Translations under genes and position numbers: made by a program
Assembly: GCA_002339345.1 (NCBI GenBank)
Contig: DDKM01000043.1
Span: 1-30,624 of the forward strand
Origin: Firmicutes bacterium UBA2598
GTDB lineage: Bacteria; Bacillota; PH28-bin88
Direction of reading: 5' to 3'
DNA length: 30,624 nt
In this document: positions 8,029 through 14,755 of the stretch, one piece after another
How positions within the stretch are numbered: position 1 is the stretch's first letter
Layout: every line of letters starts with the position of its first letter
The notes under the pieces: generated by a model
What the model was told of the DNA's origin: nothing
The model's input: the letters and a program-made list of their open reading frames with translations, nothing else
Databases searched by the model: none

Positions 8029-8664
8029 ATGACCGGGCCGGAATCGGTAGCACCTATCATCGGTAAAACCTTTGACCCCTGGGAGGCCATCGGCGGAGTA
8101 CTAACCAGTCCTGTGCAAACCCTGGCGGCGGTGGTTGCGGCGAAACCGGTGGGTATGGCCGCCGGTTTGGTGTTCGCCATTTCCGCCTTTGCCACCTTCC
8201 TGGGCCTGCAGGCCGGAGTTGAAGATCTGCCGGTACCCGGCTTCCAGGGCGGTGCAGCCACATTGGCACTTTCCATATTGGTGGGAATGGTGGTGCTGGC
8301 CCTGTGGTTTATGCAGGCCGGGATCGGTGTATTGCTGGCCGAATTGCTGGGCGGGGTTGGCACAAGCCTTGGCCTGTTGGCGGCCCTGGGTTTTGCCCAC
8401 CTGCCCAGCCTGGTGGCAGCCCTGGTGGATTTCCTAATGGGTATGGCTGGACTGGGGCAGGGGCTGCGGGGACTGGTAGCCTTTGCGGCGCTGGTCTGGG
8501 TGCTGGTTTTGCAGGTCCATGCTGTACGCCTTTCGTACAGTCTGTCCACAGGAAAGGCGGTGGCGGTGCTGGTCATCCCGTTGGTGGTTGCTGTGATGCT
8601 GGCTATCGCTGTGGTTATAGCGGCTGGTCTTGCGGTCACACCCCTGTTGCCCCAGTGGCACTAA
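8029..8664 (+). CDS. Yip1-domain multi-pass membrane protein
   Basis: A 211-residue, very hydrophobic protein with about five membrane segments after a short N-terminal soluble stretch ending in DPWEAIGGVLTSPVQTLAAV, the entry motif of bacterial YIP1-family proteins. In other bacteria these small membrane proteins have no established biochemical role. ATG 8029 lies behind GGGGGTGG; an upstream in-frame ATG at 7927 overlaps sppA deeply and is rejected. It is probably cotranscribed with sppA. The family assignment is moderate, resting on topology and the N-terminal motif. Confidence 0.72.
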   Translation: MTGPESVAPIIGKTFDPWEAIGGVLTSPVQTLAAVVAAKPVGMAAGLVFAISAFATFLGLQAGVEDLPVPGFQGGAATLALSILVGMVVLALWFMQAGIGVLLAELLGGVGTSLGLLAALGFAHLPSLVAALVDFLMGMAGLGQGLRGLVAFAALVWVLVLQVHAVRLSYSLSTGKAVAVLVIPLVVAVMLAIAVVIAAGLAVTPLLPQWH

Positions 8665-8707
8665 CCGGGCACTAGTGCAAATAATTTCATGGTCATCCCT
8701 CCAGCAA

Positions 8708-8736
8708 GCAGGAATTTCCAGATGAAGGGGGAATAC
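8708..8736 (+). promoter_or_regulatory. Sigma-H-like promoter upstream of spo0F
   Basis: GCAGGAATT at 8708-8716 fits the sigma-H -35 pattern RNAGGAWWW. After exactly 11 bases, GGGGAATAC (8728-8736) fits RNNGAATWW except its last base. In Bacillus spo0F is transcribed by sigma-H. Transcription would start near 8743, which argues for the spo0F start at 8814 rather than GTG 8751. Confidence 0.6.
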
Positions 8737-8813
8737 ACTATAGCTGCTTAGTGGATATCGAAGCGCCCATTGGCTGGGAGGGTATCTGGAACTTAGGAAC
8801 GGGGGGATCTGTA

Positions 8814-9215
8814 GTGGCTGTGGCGGCAGGTATCCAGAGGAAAGGTCCTTTACTGCTGGTGGTGGATGACCAACCCGGTGTGCGGCGGCTGCTGCAGGAG
8901 GCCCTTTCCGGTGAGGCTCTGGATATTCATCTGGCGGCAGGCGGGGACGAGGCGCTAAAAATCATTAAGGAACACCCGCCGGATATCCTGATGGTTGATC
9001 TAAAAATGCCTGGGATGAGCGGACTGGAGGTTTTGCAGGCGGCCAAATCCATGGGATACCGGGGAGAGGCTATACTGATGACGGCATATGGAGAGGTGGA
9101 TTCCCCAGACCAGCTAAAAGAGCTGGGAATTCACTACCACCTGACCAAACCCTTCGACATTTTTCAACTGAAATCCCTGCTAAGGGAAATTTCGGGACTG
9201 CACCGTATATCCTGA
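8814..9215 (+). CDS. spo0F: Spo0F-like single-domain response regulator
   Basis: A 133-residue receiver domain with no output domain, the layout of Spo0F, the phosphorelay intermediate between sporulation kinases and Spo0B/Spo0A. Key residues are visible: acidic pocket in VVDDQ, phospho-acceptor Asp about 62 in MVDLKMPGMSG, Thr about 90 in LMTAYGE and Lys about 112 in LTKPFD; TAYGE and KPFDI are especially Spo0F-like. GTG 8814 follows GGGGGGAT (8801-8808); a longer form from GTG 8751 lacks a ribosome site. A sigma-H-like promoter lies upstream, and the place before fba is the same as in Bacillus. The terminator overlaps its stop codon. Confidence 0.88.
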   Translation: MAVAAGIQRKGPLLLVVDDQPGVRRLLQEALSGEALDIHLAAGGDEALKIIKEHPPDILMVDLKMPGMSGLEVLQAAKSMGYRGEAILMTAYGEVDSPDQLKELGIHYHLTKPFDIFQLKSLLREISGLHRIS

Positions 9216-9237
9216 GCCGGGGAGGCTCTTTTTTTTT
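9214..9237 (+). terminator. Rho-independent terminator of spo0F
   Basis: GAGCC (9214-9218) and GGCTC (9224-9228) flank GGGGA and are followed by nine T residues. The stem begins inside the spo0F stop codon. Confidence 0.8.
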
Positions 9238-9300
9238 GGACCCGTGGCGCAGGAATCCGCAGGAAGTTGCCGAATAAAAACTGTTGAAGGAGGTCGGAAC

Positions 9301-9960
9301 ATGCTGATATCCACCTCAACCACGGTGGCTTTCAGGTGCCCCGCCTGTGGGCGGATGGAATTCAAACTCTTTACCCTCTTTGGCCTGAAAAAAAGCTGCA
9401 CCCTTTCCTGCACCTGCGGGACGGTGCTGCTCACCATATCCACATCCAACTGCCAGCGGTTTACCCTCTTCAGCAGGTGTGATCTGTGTGAAACCAGCCA
9501 CCGCTGGTACTATAGCCGGCAGGAGATGCTGTCCGGCGGGGTAAAGGAAATCACCTGTCCTGGTACCGACCTGGAACTCGGATACATTGGCAGCAAGGAT
9601 ACCATCCAGCGCCACCTGAAGGAACAGGACTGGTCCCTGACCCAGATGGCCCAGGAACTGGGTTATGCCGGGTATTTTGACAGCCCCGATCTCATGTATG
9701 ACCTATTGGATACCCTTTATGCCAAGGCGGAAGCCGGCGGCCTGAAGTGCCAGTGTGGCAACTGTAACATTGAGATGGAAATTTTTCCAAACCAGATTGA
9801 ACTGCGCTGCGGGCAGTGTGGTTGCAGCGGAACCATTGGGGTGCAGGCGGACCATGAACTGAAGCCCGTGATGGATGCTCAACAGGTTCTGATTACGGTG
9901 GAAGGGCTGCAGTGGCACAGTGTCAGGCCCACACCCCGGCCCCGGCGGTCCAAAAAGTAG
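9301..9960 (+). CDS. Zinc-ribbon protein of unknown function
   Basis: A 219-residue soluble protein not recognised beyond its cysteines. The N-terminal part has CPAC (Cys 13 and 16) and a CTLSCTC group (33, 37, 39), followed by RCDLCE. The C-terminal part has CQCGNC and LRCGQCGC, so it appears to carry two or three zinc ribbons around a helical middle (about 95-145, DWSLTQMAQELGYAGYFDSP). ATG 9301 follows GGAGG; an in-frame start at 9244 has no ribosome site. The gene lies alone between the spo0F terminator and fba. A nucleic-acid or protein-binding role would be a guess. Confidence 0.8.
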   Translation: MLISTSTTVAFRCPACGRMEFKLFTLFGLKKSCTLSCTCGTVLLTISTSNCQRFTLFSRCDLCETSHRWYYSRQEMLSGGVKEITCPGTDLELGYIGSKDTIQRHLKEQDWSLTQMAQELGYAGYFDSPDLMYDLLDTLYAKAEAGGLKCQCGNCNIEMEIFPNQIELRCGQCGCSGTIGVQADHELKPVMDAQQVLITVEGLQWHSVRPTPRPRRSKK

Positions 9961-9979
9961 TGTAACGGCGGCATCGGCG

Positions 9980-10009
9980 GGTTAAGCTAACCACCGGGCC
10001 GCTTATATT
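9980..10009 (+). promoter_or_regulatory. Weak promoter and palindrome before fba
   Basis: TTAAGC (9982-9987) and TATATT (10004-10009) are 16 bases apart, and the -35 region falls inside a small palindrome, GGTTA-AGC-TAACC (9980-9992). The -10 is good, the -35 poor. The palindrome could be an operator or chance. Confidence 0.35.
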
Positions 10010-10038
10010 TTGCCAATACCGTGAGGAGGAGAGACCAC

Positions 10039-10896
10039 ATGCCCTTAGTTGATCTGAAAACCCTGATGGAACAGGCAGAGGCGGGCGGTTACGCCGTAGG
10101 TGCCTTCAACTGCAACAACATGGAGATTGTACAGGCCATCATCAGGGCTGCGGAGGCGGAAAAGGCACCCGTGATCATCCAGGCCAGCCAGGGTGCCATC
10201 AAGTATGCGGGCTTAAGTTTTATCACCGCCATGGCCAAGGTTGCCGCCGCCCAAACCACCGTACCGGTCGCCCTGCACCTGGACCACGGTACCAGTTTTG
10301 CGCAGGTGGTGCGGTGCATTGCCGACGGGTTCACTTCGGTGATGATCGACGGCTCCAAACTGCCCCTGGAGGATAACATTACCCTCACCAACCGGGTGCT
10401 GGAAGTGGCCCGGGCGGTTGGCGTATCGGTGGAGGCGGAACTGGGGAAAATCGGTGGCACCGAGGACGATGTTACCGTTGATGAGCGGGAAGCCCTTTTT
10501 ACGGACCCGGTGGAAGCCAAATATTTTGTGGAAAAAACCGGCGTAGACGCTTTGGCGGTGGCCATCGGGACCGCCCACGGCCGTTACAAGGGCATCCCCA
10601 AACTGGACTTTGACCGGTTGCAGAAAATTCGGGAGCTGGTAAAAGTACCCATTGTGTTGCACGGTTCTTCCGGTGTTCCCGATGAAGCCATTCGGCAAGC
10701 CATTGGCCTGGGTGTACGCAAGGTAAACATCGACACCAACATCAGAGAAGCCTTTGTCAAGGGAGTCAAGGAGGCGTTGGCCAAGAATCCTGATGAAATC
10801 GATCCCCGGATGATTTTGGGTCCTGCCCGGGAGGAAATGACAGCTATCGTGCGGGAAAAGATTAGGGTTTTCGGCAGTGCCGGTAAGGTCGGGTAG
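10039..10896 (+). CDS. fba: Class II fructose-1,6-bisphosphate aldolase
   Basis: Zinc-dependent aldolase of glycolysis and gluconeogenesis, splitting fructose 1,6-bisphosphate into dihydroxyacetone phosphate and glyceraldehyde 3-phosphate. The metal and catalytic residues are present: LHLDHG (Asp 82, His 83), GTAHGRYKG (His 180) and VLHGSSG (His 208), with VNIDTNIR forming the phosphate site. The 285-residue length is standard for the Bacillus FbaA type. ATG 10039 lies 8 bases behind GAGGAGGA. Order spo0F-fba is conserved, and with transaldolase and GlpX nearby it makes up a central carbon set. Confidence 0.97.
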   Translation: MPLVDLKTLMEQAEAGGYAVGAFNCNNMEIVQAIIRAAEAEKAPVIIQASQGAIKYAGLSFITAMAKVAAAQTTVPVALHLDHGTSFAQVVRCIADGFTSVMIDGSKLPLEDNITLTNRVLEVARAVGVSVEAELGKIGGTEDDVTVDEREALFTDPVEAKYFVEKTGVDALAVAIGTAHGRYKGIPKLDFDRLQKIRELVKVPIVLHGSSGVPDEAIRQAIGLGVRKVNIDTNIREAFVKGVKEALAKNPDEIDPRMILGPAREEMTAIVREKIRVFGSAGKVG

Positions 10897-10937
10897 AGGA
10901 CGCCATGCACAGAGCTGGCCTATTGCTCCGGCTTGCT

Positions 10938-11939
10938 CTAAGTATAGACCAGGCTGGCCAGGAAGTAGTATAACGGGATTCCCACAATGATATTAAAAGG
11001 AAAGGTAATCCCCAGGGAAGTGCCTAAGTACAAGGAGGGGTTGGCGGTTGGTAAGGCCATCCGCACAGCTGCCGGAGCGGCTATGTATGAGGCGCTGGCC
11101 GCCAGGATGGTGAGCAGGGTGGTTCCCCCCAGGCTCAATCCGATTGCCATCCCCATCATTAAGCCTAAACCCGCGTTTATAATCGGCATAAACAATCCAA
11201 ATCCGGCCAGGAGGAATCCGGCCAGCTTGAGGTCAGCCAACCGCCGACCCGCCAGAAGGCCCATATCCAGCATGAACAGGGTTAGAACCCCTTTGAACAT
11301 ACCATCGAAAAAGGGGGCTACCTGGGTTACCCCTTGCGGTCCGGTAATGAAACCAATAACCAGTCCGCCGGTGAGCAGTAGGATGCTTTTCCCCAGAAAA
11401 GCCTCCCGGAGCAATTTATTGGAAAAAAAACTTGCCTTTCCGACCCCACTTGCGGTCCTGTACTGGGTGAGCCCGGCGCAGACTATGGCAATAACAATGG
11501 CAGGGCTTTCCATTAACGCCAAAAGGGCAACCATGTACCCTTCAAAAGGAATACCCACTTGGTTCAGAAAGGACATGCCAGTAATAAAGGTGACCGCGCT
11601 CACCGATCCGTAGTGGGCGGCGATAGCGGCAGCATCAACGGTATCCAGTCGGACCACCCGGGTTAGGATGGCAAAAGCAATTACCGGAATAGTTGTTCCC
11701 AGCAAAATAGCGGCAAAGGCAGCTGTCCACACTTTACCCAGCCCAACTGCCGCGATTTCCGCGCCACCCTTTAAGCCAATGGCCACCAGAAGGAAAATGG
11801 CCATGGCTTTGCTCATGCCATCAGGTACTTCCAAGTCCGATTTGGCCCAAGAAGCCAGTACGCCGAAAGCGAAAAAGAGAATCATCGGTGATGTGAGATT
11901 GGAAAGAGCCAATTGCAACAGGCTTTCCAGGGTAAACAA
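10938..11939 (-). CDS. sbtA: SbtA-type sodium-dependent bicarbonate transporter
   Basis: A 333-residue inner-membrane protein with about ten hydrophobic segments. Its sequence fits the SbtA (DUF897) family: FFAFGVLASWAKSDLEVPD at the first segment, IAAHYGSVSAVTF in the middle and YIAAPAAVRMALP near the end. Cyanobacterial members carry out Na+/HCO3- symport. No adjacent PII-like SbtB gene is seen. The start is TTG 11939, 9 bases from GGAGG (plus-strand 11949-11953), and that site can be buried in a hairpin of the leader RNA. It converges with fba and diverges from the purE-like, mpsC-like and accC genes, all of which can be linked to inorganic carbon. Transport of bicarbonate itself is inferred from the family. 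Confidence 0.88.
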   Translation of the reverse strand: MFTLESLLQLALSNLTSPMILFFAFGVLASWAKSDLEVPDGMSKAMAIFLLVAIGLKGGAEIAAVGLGKVWTAAFAAILLGTTIPVIAFAILTRVVRLDTVDAAAIAAHYGSVSAVTFITGMSFLNQVGIPFEGYMVALLALMESPAIVIAIVCAGLTQYRTASGVGKASFFSNKLLREAFLGKSILLLTGGLVIGFITGPQGVTQVAPFFDGMFKGVLTLFMLDMGLLAGRRLADLKLAGFLLAGFGLFMPIINAGLGLMMGMAIGLSLGGTTLLTILAASASYIAAPAAVRMALPTANPSLYLGTSLGITFPFNIIVGIPLYYFLASLVYT

Positions 11940-12063
11940 AAACCAACACCTCCACTACCCCTTGGCAATGAAGTGTTGATTTACTCTACAACTGGCCTTT
12001 GCTTGGTGACAAGCAACTGCCCCTTGTCCAGTCCATCTGACATCAGGGATAAATATTTCTATG
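11940..12063 (-). promoter_or_regulatory. Structured leader RNA of sbtA (candidate riboswitch, copy 1)
   Basis: Read on the minus strand, GACUGG (12033-12028) pairs with CCAGUU (11995-11990) around ACAAGGGGC and a perfect 7-bp hairpin (12016-12010 with 12005-11999). It continues GUAGAGUAAAUCAACAC to 11973. CAACACUUC (11978-11970) can then pair with GAGGUGUUG (11952-11944), a 9-bp stem covering the GGAGG ribosome site and followed by G and five U. The same aptamer-like core occurs in the leader of the divergent purE-like gene. No known class could be assigned from memory. Confidence 0.6.
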
Positions 12064-12069
12064 GCTATT

Positions 12070-12099
12070 AACTTATCATTTCTCACCATTGTTTGTCAA
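12070..12099 (-). promoter_or_regulatory. sbtA promoter
   Basis: On the minus strand TTGACA (12099-12094) is followed after 18 bases by TAAGTT (12075-12070), with an extended -10 TG just before it. Transcription would begin near 12063, leaving a leader of about 124 bases. Confidence 0.6.
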
Positions 12100-12131
12100 C
12101 CATGAAGGATTAATCATCTTTCGACAGAAGA

Positions 12132-12154
12132 CCCCCACCTCTACCAGGTGGGGG
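12132..12154. repeat. Perfect inverted repeat between the two divergent promoters
   Basis: CCCCCACCT (12132-12140) and AGGTGGGGG (12146-12154) are perfect 9-bp arms around a 5-base loop. No T run follows on the plus strand, and only a weak TCTTCT on the minus. It resembles the hairpins at ends of IS200/IS605-like elements, but no transposase is near. It could also be an operator. Confidence 0.5.
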
Positions 12155-12171
12155 AGGTTCACCCAGCCGAA

Positions 12172-12188
12172 AAGTATGCTGTATACTT
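12172..12188. promoter_or_regulatory. Palindrome AAGTAT-N5-ATACTT upstream of the purE-like promoter
   Basis: Six-base arms AAGTAT (12172-12177) and ATACTT (12183-12188) lie 12 bases upstream of the -35 box at 12201. The position suits an activator or repressor site; no protein family is suggested by the sequence alone. Confidence 0.35.
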
Positions 12189-12200
12189 GAGGTGGAAGCA

Positions 12201-12229
12201 TTGACAGATGTTGGGTCTGTAAATATGCT
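12201..12229 (+). promoter_or_regulatory. Promoter of the purE-like/mpsC/accC operon
   Basis: TTGACA (12201-12206), 17 bases, then TATGCT (12224-12229), a good sigma-A-type promoter. Transcription would start near 12236, giving a 170-base leader before the ATG at 12406. Confidence 0.7.
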
Positions 12230-12235
12230 AGTATT

Positions 12236-12375
12236 GCGGACAGAGCAATAGGGTTAGGGCGGCGGAAGACTGGACGAAGGGCGATCTTCCCGGGCACGGG
12301 TTCCGGAAAGATGGCCGGTCGTAAAGTAAGCCAACACATCTACCTTTATCAAAGGTAAGTGTTGGTTTTTGTTTT
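12236..12375 (+). promoter_or_regulatory. Structured leader RNA of the purE-like operon (candidate riboswitch, copy 2)
   Basis: GACUGG (12268-12273) pairs with CCGGUC (12315-12320). Between them are ACGAAGGGC and a stem AUCUU (12284-12288) with AAGAU (12308-12312) capped by a small GC hairpin. The strand continues GUAAAGUAAGCCAACAC into the terminator stem. This is the same arrangement as in the sbtA leader on the other strand. GGAAGA (12264-12269) could alternatively pair with UCUUCC (12285-12290), so two competing folds exist. The layout of promoter, conserved structure and terminator is that of a transcription-attenuating riboswitch or protein-sensed leader. Confidence 0.65.
12331..12375 (+). 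terminator. Leader terminator (attenuator) before the purE-like gene
   Basis: CCAACAC (12331-12337) pairs with GTGTTGG (12359-12365), with an inner stem ACCTTT/AAAGGT (12342-12347, 12351-12356), followed by TTTTTGTTTT. It stands 31 bases before the start codon, so it must be read through for the operon to be expressed. Confidence 0.85.
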
Positions 12376-12405
12376 GCCCAAAAACTGGTACGAGGGGTGA
12401 ACTCA

Positions 12406-12855
12406 ATGATGGATGTGCTGGTAGGAATCGTGGTGGAAAAGCAGTCGGACCTGGCGATTATGAAGCTAGCCCATGATGTTTTGCAGGCGTTGGATATTCC
12501 GTCAGAGGTAACCGTCATGGAAAACCTCGCAAATCCCCTTGAAAAACTTTATCTTTATGGCCGTGTTGCTGAGCAACGGGGATTGGGGGCGGTCATTACT
12601 GGCGGGAATGGTATACCTGGCTTTGTGAAAGCACTGGCTTCCACAGTTCAGGTTCCCGTTATCCACGTCCCCTTGGGTTCTCCCAGTGCAAATGAAAGTC
12701 CGTCACTATCCAGTGCCGAACTCTGTAATACCCATTTCCTTCTGGTGGTCACCGAACCGGGTGATGCCCATGTGGCTGGCCTATGGGCCGCGCAAACACT
12801 GGCCATGAAACACCGGTCAGTGTATGACACGCTCCAGCGGCGAATGGTCGTTTAG
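12406..12855 (+). CDS. PurE-like protein lacking the family's catalytic His motif
   Basis: A 149-residue protein aligning by eye with PurE (N5-carboxyaminoimidazole ribonucleotide mutase): VLVGIVVEKQSDLAIMKLA matches the GSxSD nucleotide-fold start, then ALDIPSEVTV, RGLGAVITGGNGIPGFVKAL and VPVIHVPLGS. PurE enzymes have a conserved SAHRTP segment after the third element; here it reads NLANP, with no His or Arg. The AGAGGAAHL loop is also altered. It is therefore unlikely to catalyse the purine step and may have a binding or regulatory role. ATG 12406 follows GAGGGG by 8 bases; an in-frame GTG at 12397 overlaps that site. It is the first gene after the attenuated leader and precedes mpsC-like and accC genes. 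Confidence 0.72.
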   Translation: MMDVLVGIVVEKQSDLAIMKLAHDVLQALDIPSEVTVMENLANPLEKLYLYGRVAEQRGLGAVITGGNGIPGFVKALASTVQVPVIHVPLGSPSANESPSLSSAELCNTHFLLVVTEPGDAHVAGLWAAQTLAMKHRSVYDTLQRRMVV

Positions 12856-12904
12856 CAGCCGGGTTAAAATTGAAACTTGTAGATGACCGTCTTGGAGGGA
12901 AGGT

Positions 12905-13279
12905 ATGATGAAGTTAACCAAAGGACAAATGGAAGCCGAAATCAGCACCAGGATCATCCAGTTTGAAAAAGAGCACATGGGGCGGGGCCCTACCGAAGCA
13001 AAAACCTTTTTACTGGAAGACATGATCCTGGTACGTCTCAAGAATGTGTTAACTCCCGCCGAGCATCAACTGGCCAAAACCCAGGAAGGCAAAGGGTTGA
13101 TCAAACAGGTTCGTGTACAGCTTTTCGAAAATTCCCGTGCCATCCTGGAGGATTTGATAACCGCCGTAACGGGAGCTTCAGTTGTCAGTATTCATTCCGA
13201 TATCAGCACCACCACCGGTGAACGGGTGATCGTGTTCATTCTAAACATGCATGTAAAGGAAATAATCGGCGATAAATAG
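12905..13279 (+). CDS. MpsC-like DUF2294 protein
   Basis: A 124-residue protein matching DUF2294, named after MpsC of the staphylococcal MpsABC system: LTKGQMEAEISTRIIQFEKE at the start, GRGPTEAKTFLLEDMILVRL, LTPAEHQLAKT and DISTTTGERVIVFIL at the end. In Staphylococcus MpsAB generates membrane potential and takes up dissolved inorganic carbon; the function of MpsC is unclear. No MpsA or MpsB is in the window. ATG 12905 lies behind GGAGGGAAGG. It sits between the purE-like gene and accC, and the accC start is only 15 bases after its stop. This context beside a bicarbonate transporter suggests an inorganic-carbon role, by inference. Confidence 0.82.
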   Translation: MMKLTKGQMEAEISTRIIQFEKEHMGRGPTEAKTFLLEDMILVRLKNVLTPAEHQLAKTQEGKGLIKQVRVQLFENSRAILEDLITAVTGASVVSIHSDISTTTGERVIVFILNMHVKEIIGDK

Positions 13280-13294
13280 AGAGGAGTAGCCAAG

Positions 13295-14686
13295 ATGCCG
13301 TTTCGCAAAATACTAATTGCCAACCGCGGCGAAATTGCCTTACGAATTATCCGGGCATGTCGCCAGATGGGAATTAAAACGGTAGCCGTCTACTCAGAGG
13401 CCGATGTTACGTCACGGCATGTCGCTGAAGCAGATGAAGCATACTGTGTGGGGCCTGCTCCTGCAGCCGACAGTTACCTTAATATCCATCGGATTTTGGC
13501 TATGGCCATGGTAGCCCACGTTGACGCCATTCATCCGGGATATGGGTTTCTATCGGAAAACGCCAATTTTGCGACCGCCTGCATGAAATACGGTTTCAAA
13601 TTCATTGGGCCCGCCGGGGCAGTAATAGAGCTGATGGGTAAAAAGGTAGCCGCCAGGCAAACCGCAGTTGCTCTGGGGATTCCGGTGGTACCCGGTAGTT
13701 CTGTGCCCGTCCGCAATATAAAGGAGGCCGTTCGTACAGCAAGGGAGCTGGGTTATCCGGTATTAATCAAGCCATCAGCAGGCGGGGGAGGTAGAGGCCT
13801 GAGGGTGGCTAGGAGTGAGTATGAATTAAAGGATTGCCTGGCATCCTCCCAGCGGGAAGCCAGCCTTTCTTTTGCTACAGCCGGGATTTTTATGGAAAAA
13901 TACCTGGAAAAAGCCCGGCACGTTGAAGTTCAGATTTTGGCCGACCAGTACGGCAACGTTGTTCATTTGGGAGAACGCGATTGCACCGTTCAGCGCAGGC
14001 ATCAAAAGCTGATTGAAGAGAGTCCGTCACCGGCGGTAGACCAGAAGCTGCGAGAAAGGATGGTCACGGCAGCCACCAGGCTGGCCGCTGGCATCGGCTA
14101 TACCAATGCCGGCACAGTAGAATTTGTGCTGGATCATGAAGGCAACTTCTATTTTATCGAAATGAATACCCGTATTCAGGTGGAACACCCTGTTACCGAA
14201 ATGGTTACCGGGATTGACCTGATCCAGCAGCAAATCCGGATTGCCGGCGGTGAAAAGCTGAATATCACCCAGGCCGATATCATCCCGAAAGGCTGGGCGC
14301 TTGAATGTCGCATCAATGCGGAAGATCCGGAACGGAATTTCCTGCCCTGTCCTGGTACCATCACTCTTTACCAAAAGCCCGGCGGGGAAGGCATCCGGGT
14401 TGACGATTATGTCTATAGCGGGTATACCCTTCCGCATTTTTACGATTCGATGTTGGGTAAAGTCATTGCCTGGGGTAATACCCGCCAAGAGGCCATCAAC
14501 CGGATGAAAAAGGCCCTTGGTGAATTCAACATTTATGGTATCAAAACAACACTGCCTTTCCATCAAAAAATATTAAGCCACCCTGCTTTTTGCCAAGGGC
14601 AGGTATTTACTACTTTCGTACAGGAAATGCTGGAATCCGAACAACCATACAGGCTATTGGCGGCCGGTCTGCAAGCCGTAAAATAA
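13295..14686 (+). CDS. accC: Biotin carboxylase (acetyl-CoA or pyruvate carboxylase subunit)
   Basis: ATP-grasp enzyme that carboxylates biotin on a carrier protein using bicarbonate and ATP. The 463 residues cover the whole biotin carboxylase module: KILIANRGEIALRIIRA at the N-terminus, SAGGGGRGLRVAR (ATP lid, about 160-172), GERDCTVQRRHQKLIEE (about 226-242), EMNTRIQVEHPVTEM (about 289-303) and the C-terminal cap. No biotin carrier or carboxyltransferase gene is adjacent, so its partners must be encoded elsewhere; AccC and the PycA subunit cannot be separated by sequence. ATG 13295 follows GAGGAG. It uses bicarbonate, which fits the neighbouring sbtA and mpsC-like genes. Confidence 0.93.
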   Translation: MPFRKILIANRGEIALRIIRACRQMGIKTVAVYSEADVTSRHVAEADEAYCVGPAPAADSYLNIHRILAMAMVAHVDAIHPGYGFLSENANFATACMKYGFKFIGPAGAVIELMGKKVAARQTAVALGIPVVPGSSVPVRNIKEAVRTARELGYPVLIKPSAGGGGRGLRVARSEYELKDCLASSQREASLSFATAGIFMEKYLEKARHVEVQILADQYGNVVHLGERDCTVQRRHQKLIEESPSPAVDQKLRERMVTAATRLAAGIGYTNAGTVEFVLDHEGNFYFIEMNTRIQVEHPVTEMVTGIDLIQQQIRIAGGEKLNITQADIIPKGWALECRINAEDPERNFLPCPGTITLYQKPGGEGIRVDDYVYSGYTLPHFYDSMLGKVIAWGNTRQEAINRMKKALGEFNIYGIKTTLPFHQKILSHPAFCQGQVFTTFVQEMLESEQPYRLLAAGLQAVK

Positions 14687-14755
14687 TCGTATTTCGGGAA
14701 ATAATATAATAAAGTAAGCCTTGAATATGGGAACCTCAAAGGGGGGTGAAGGGGC

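Noticed and set aside
14700..14725. Third copy of the leader motif (AAAGTAAGCC before the DUF1540 gene)
   Set aside because: Only the short AAAGTAAGCC is shared; there is no GACUGG/CCRGUY stem or switch hairpin around it.
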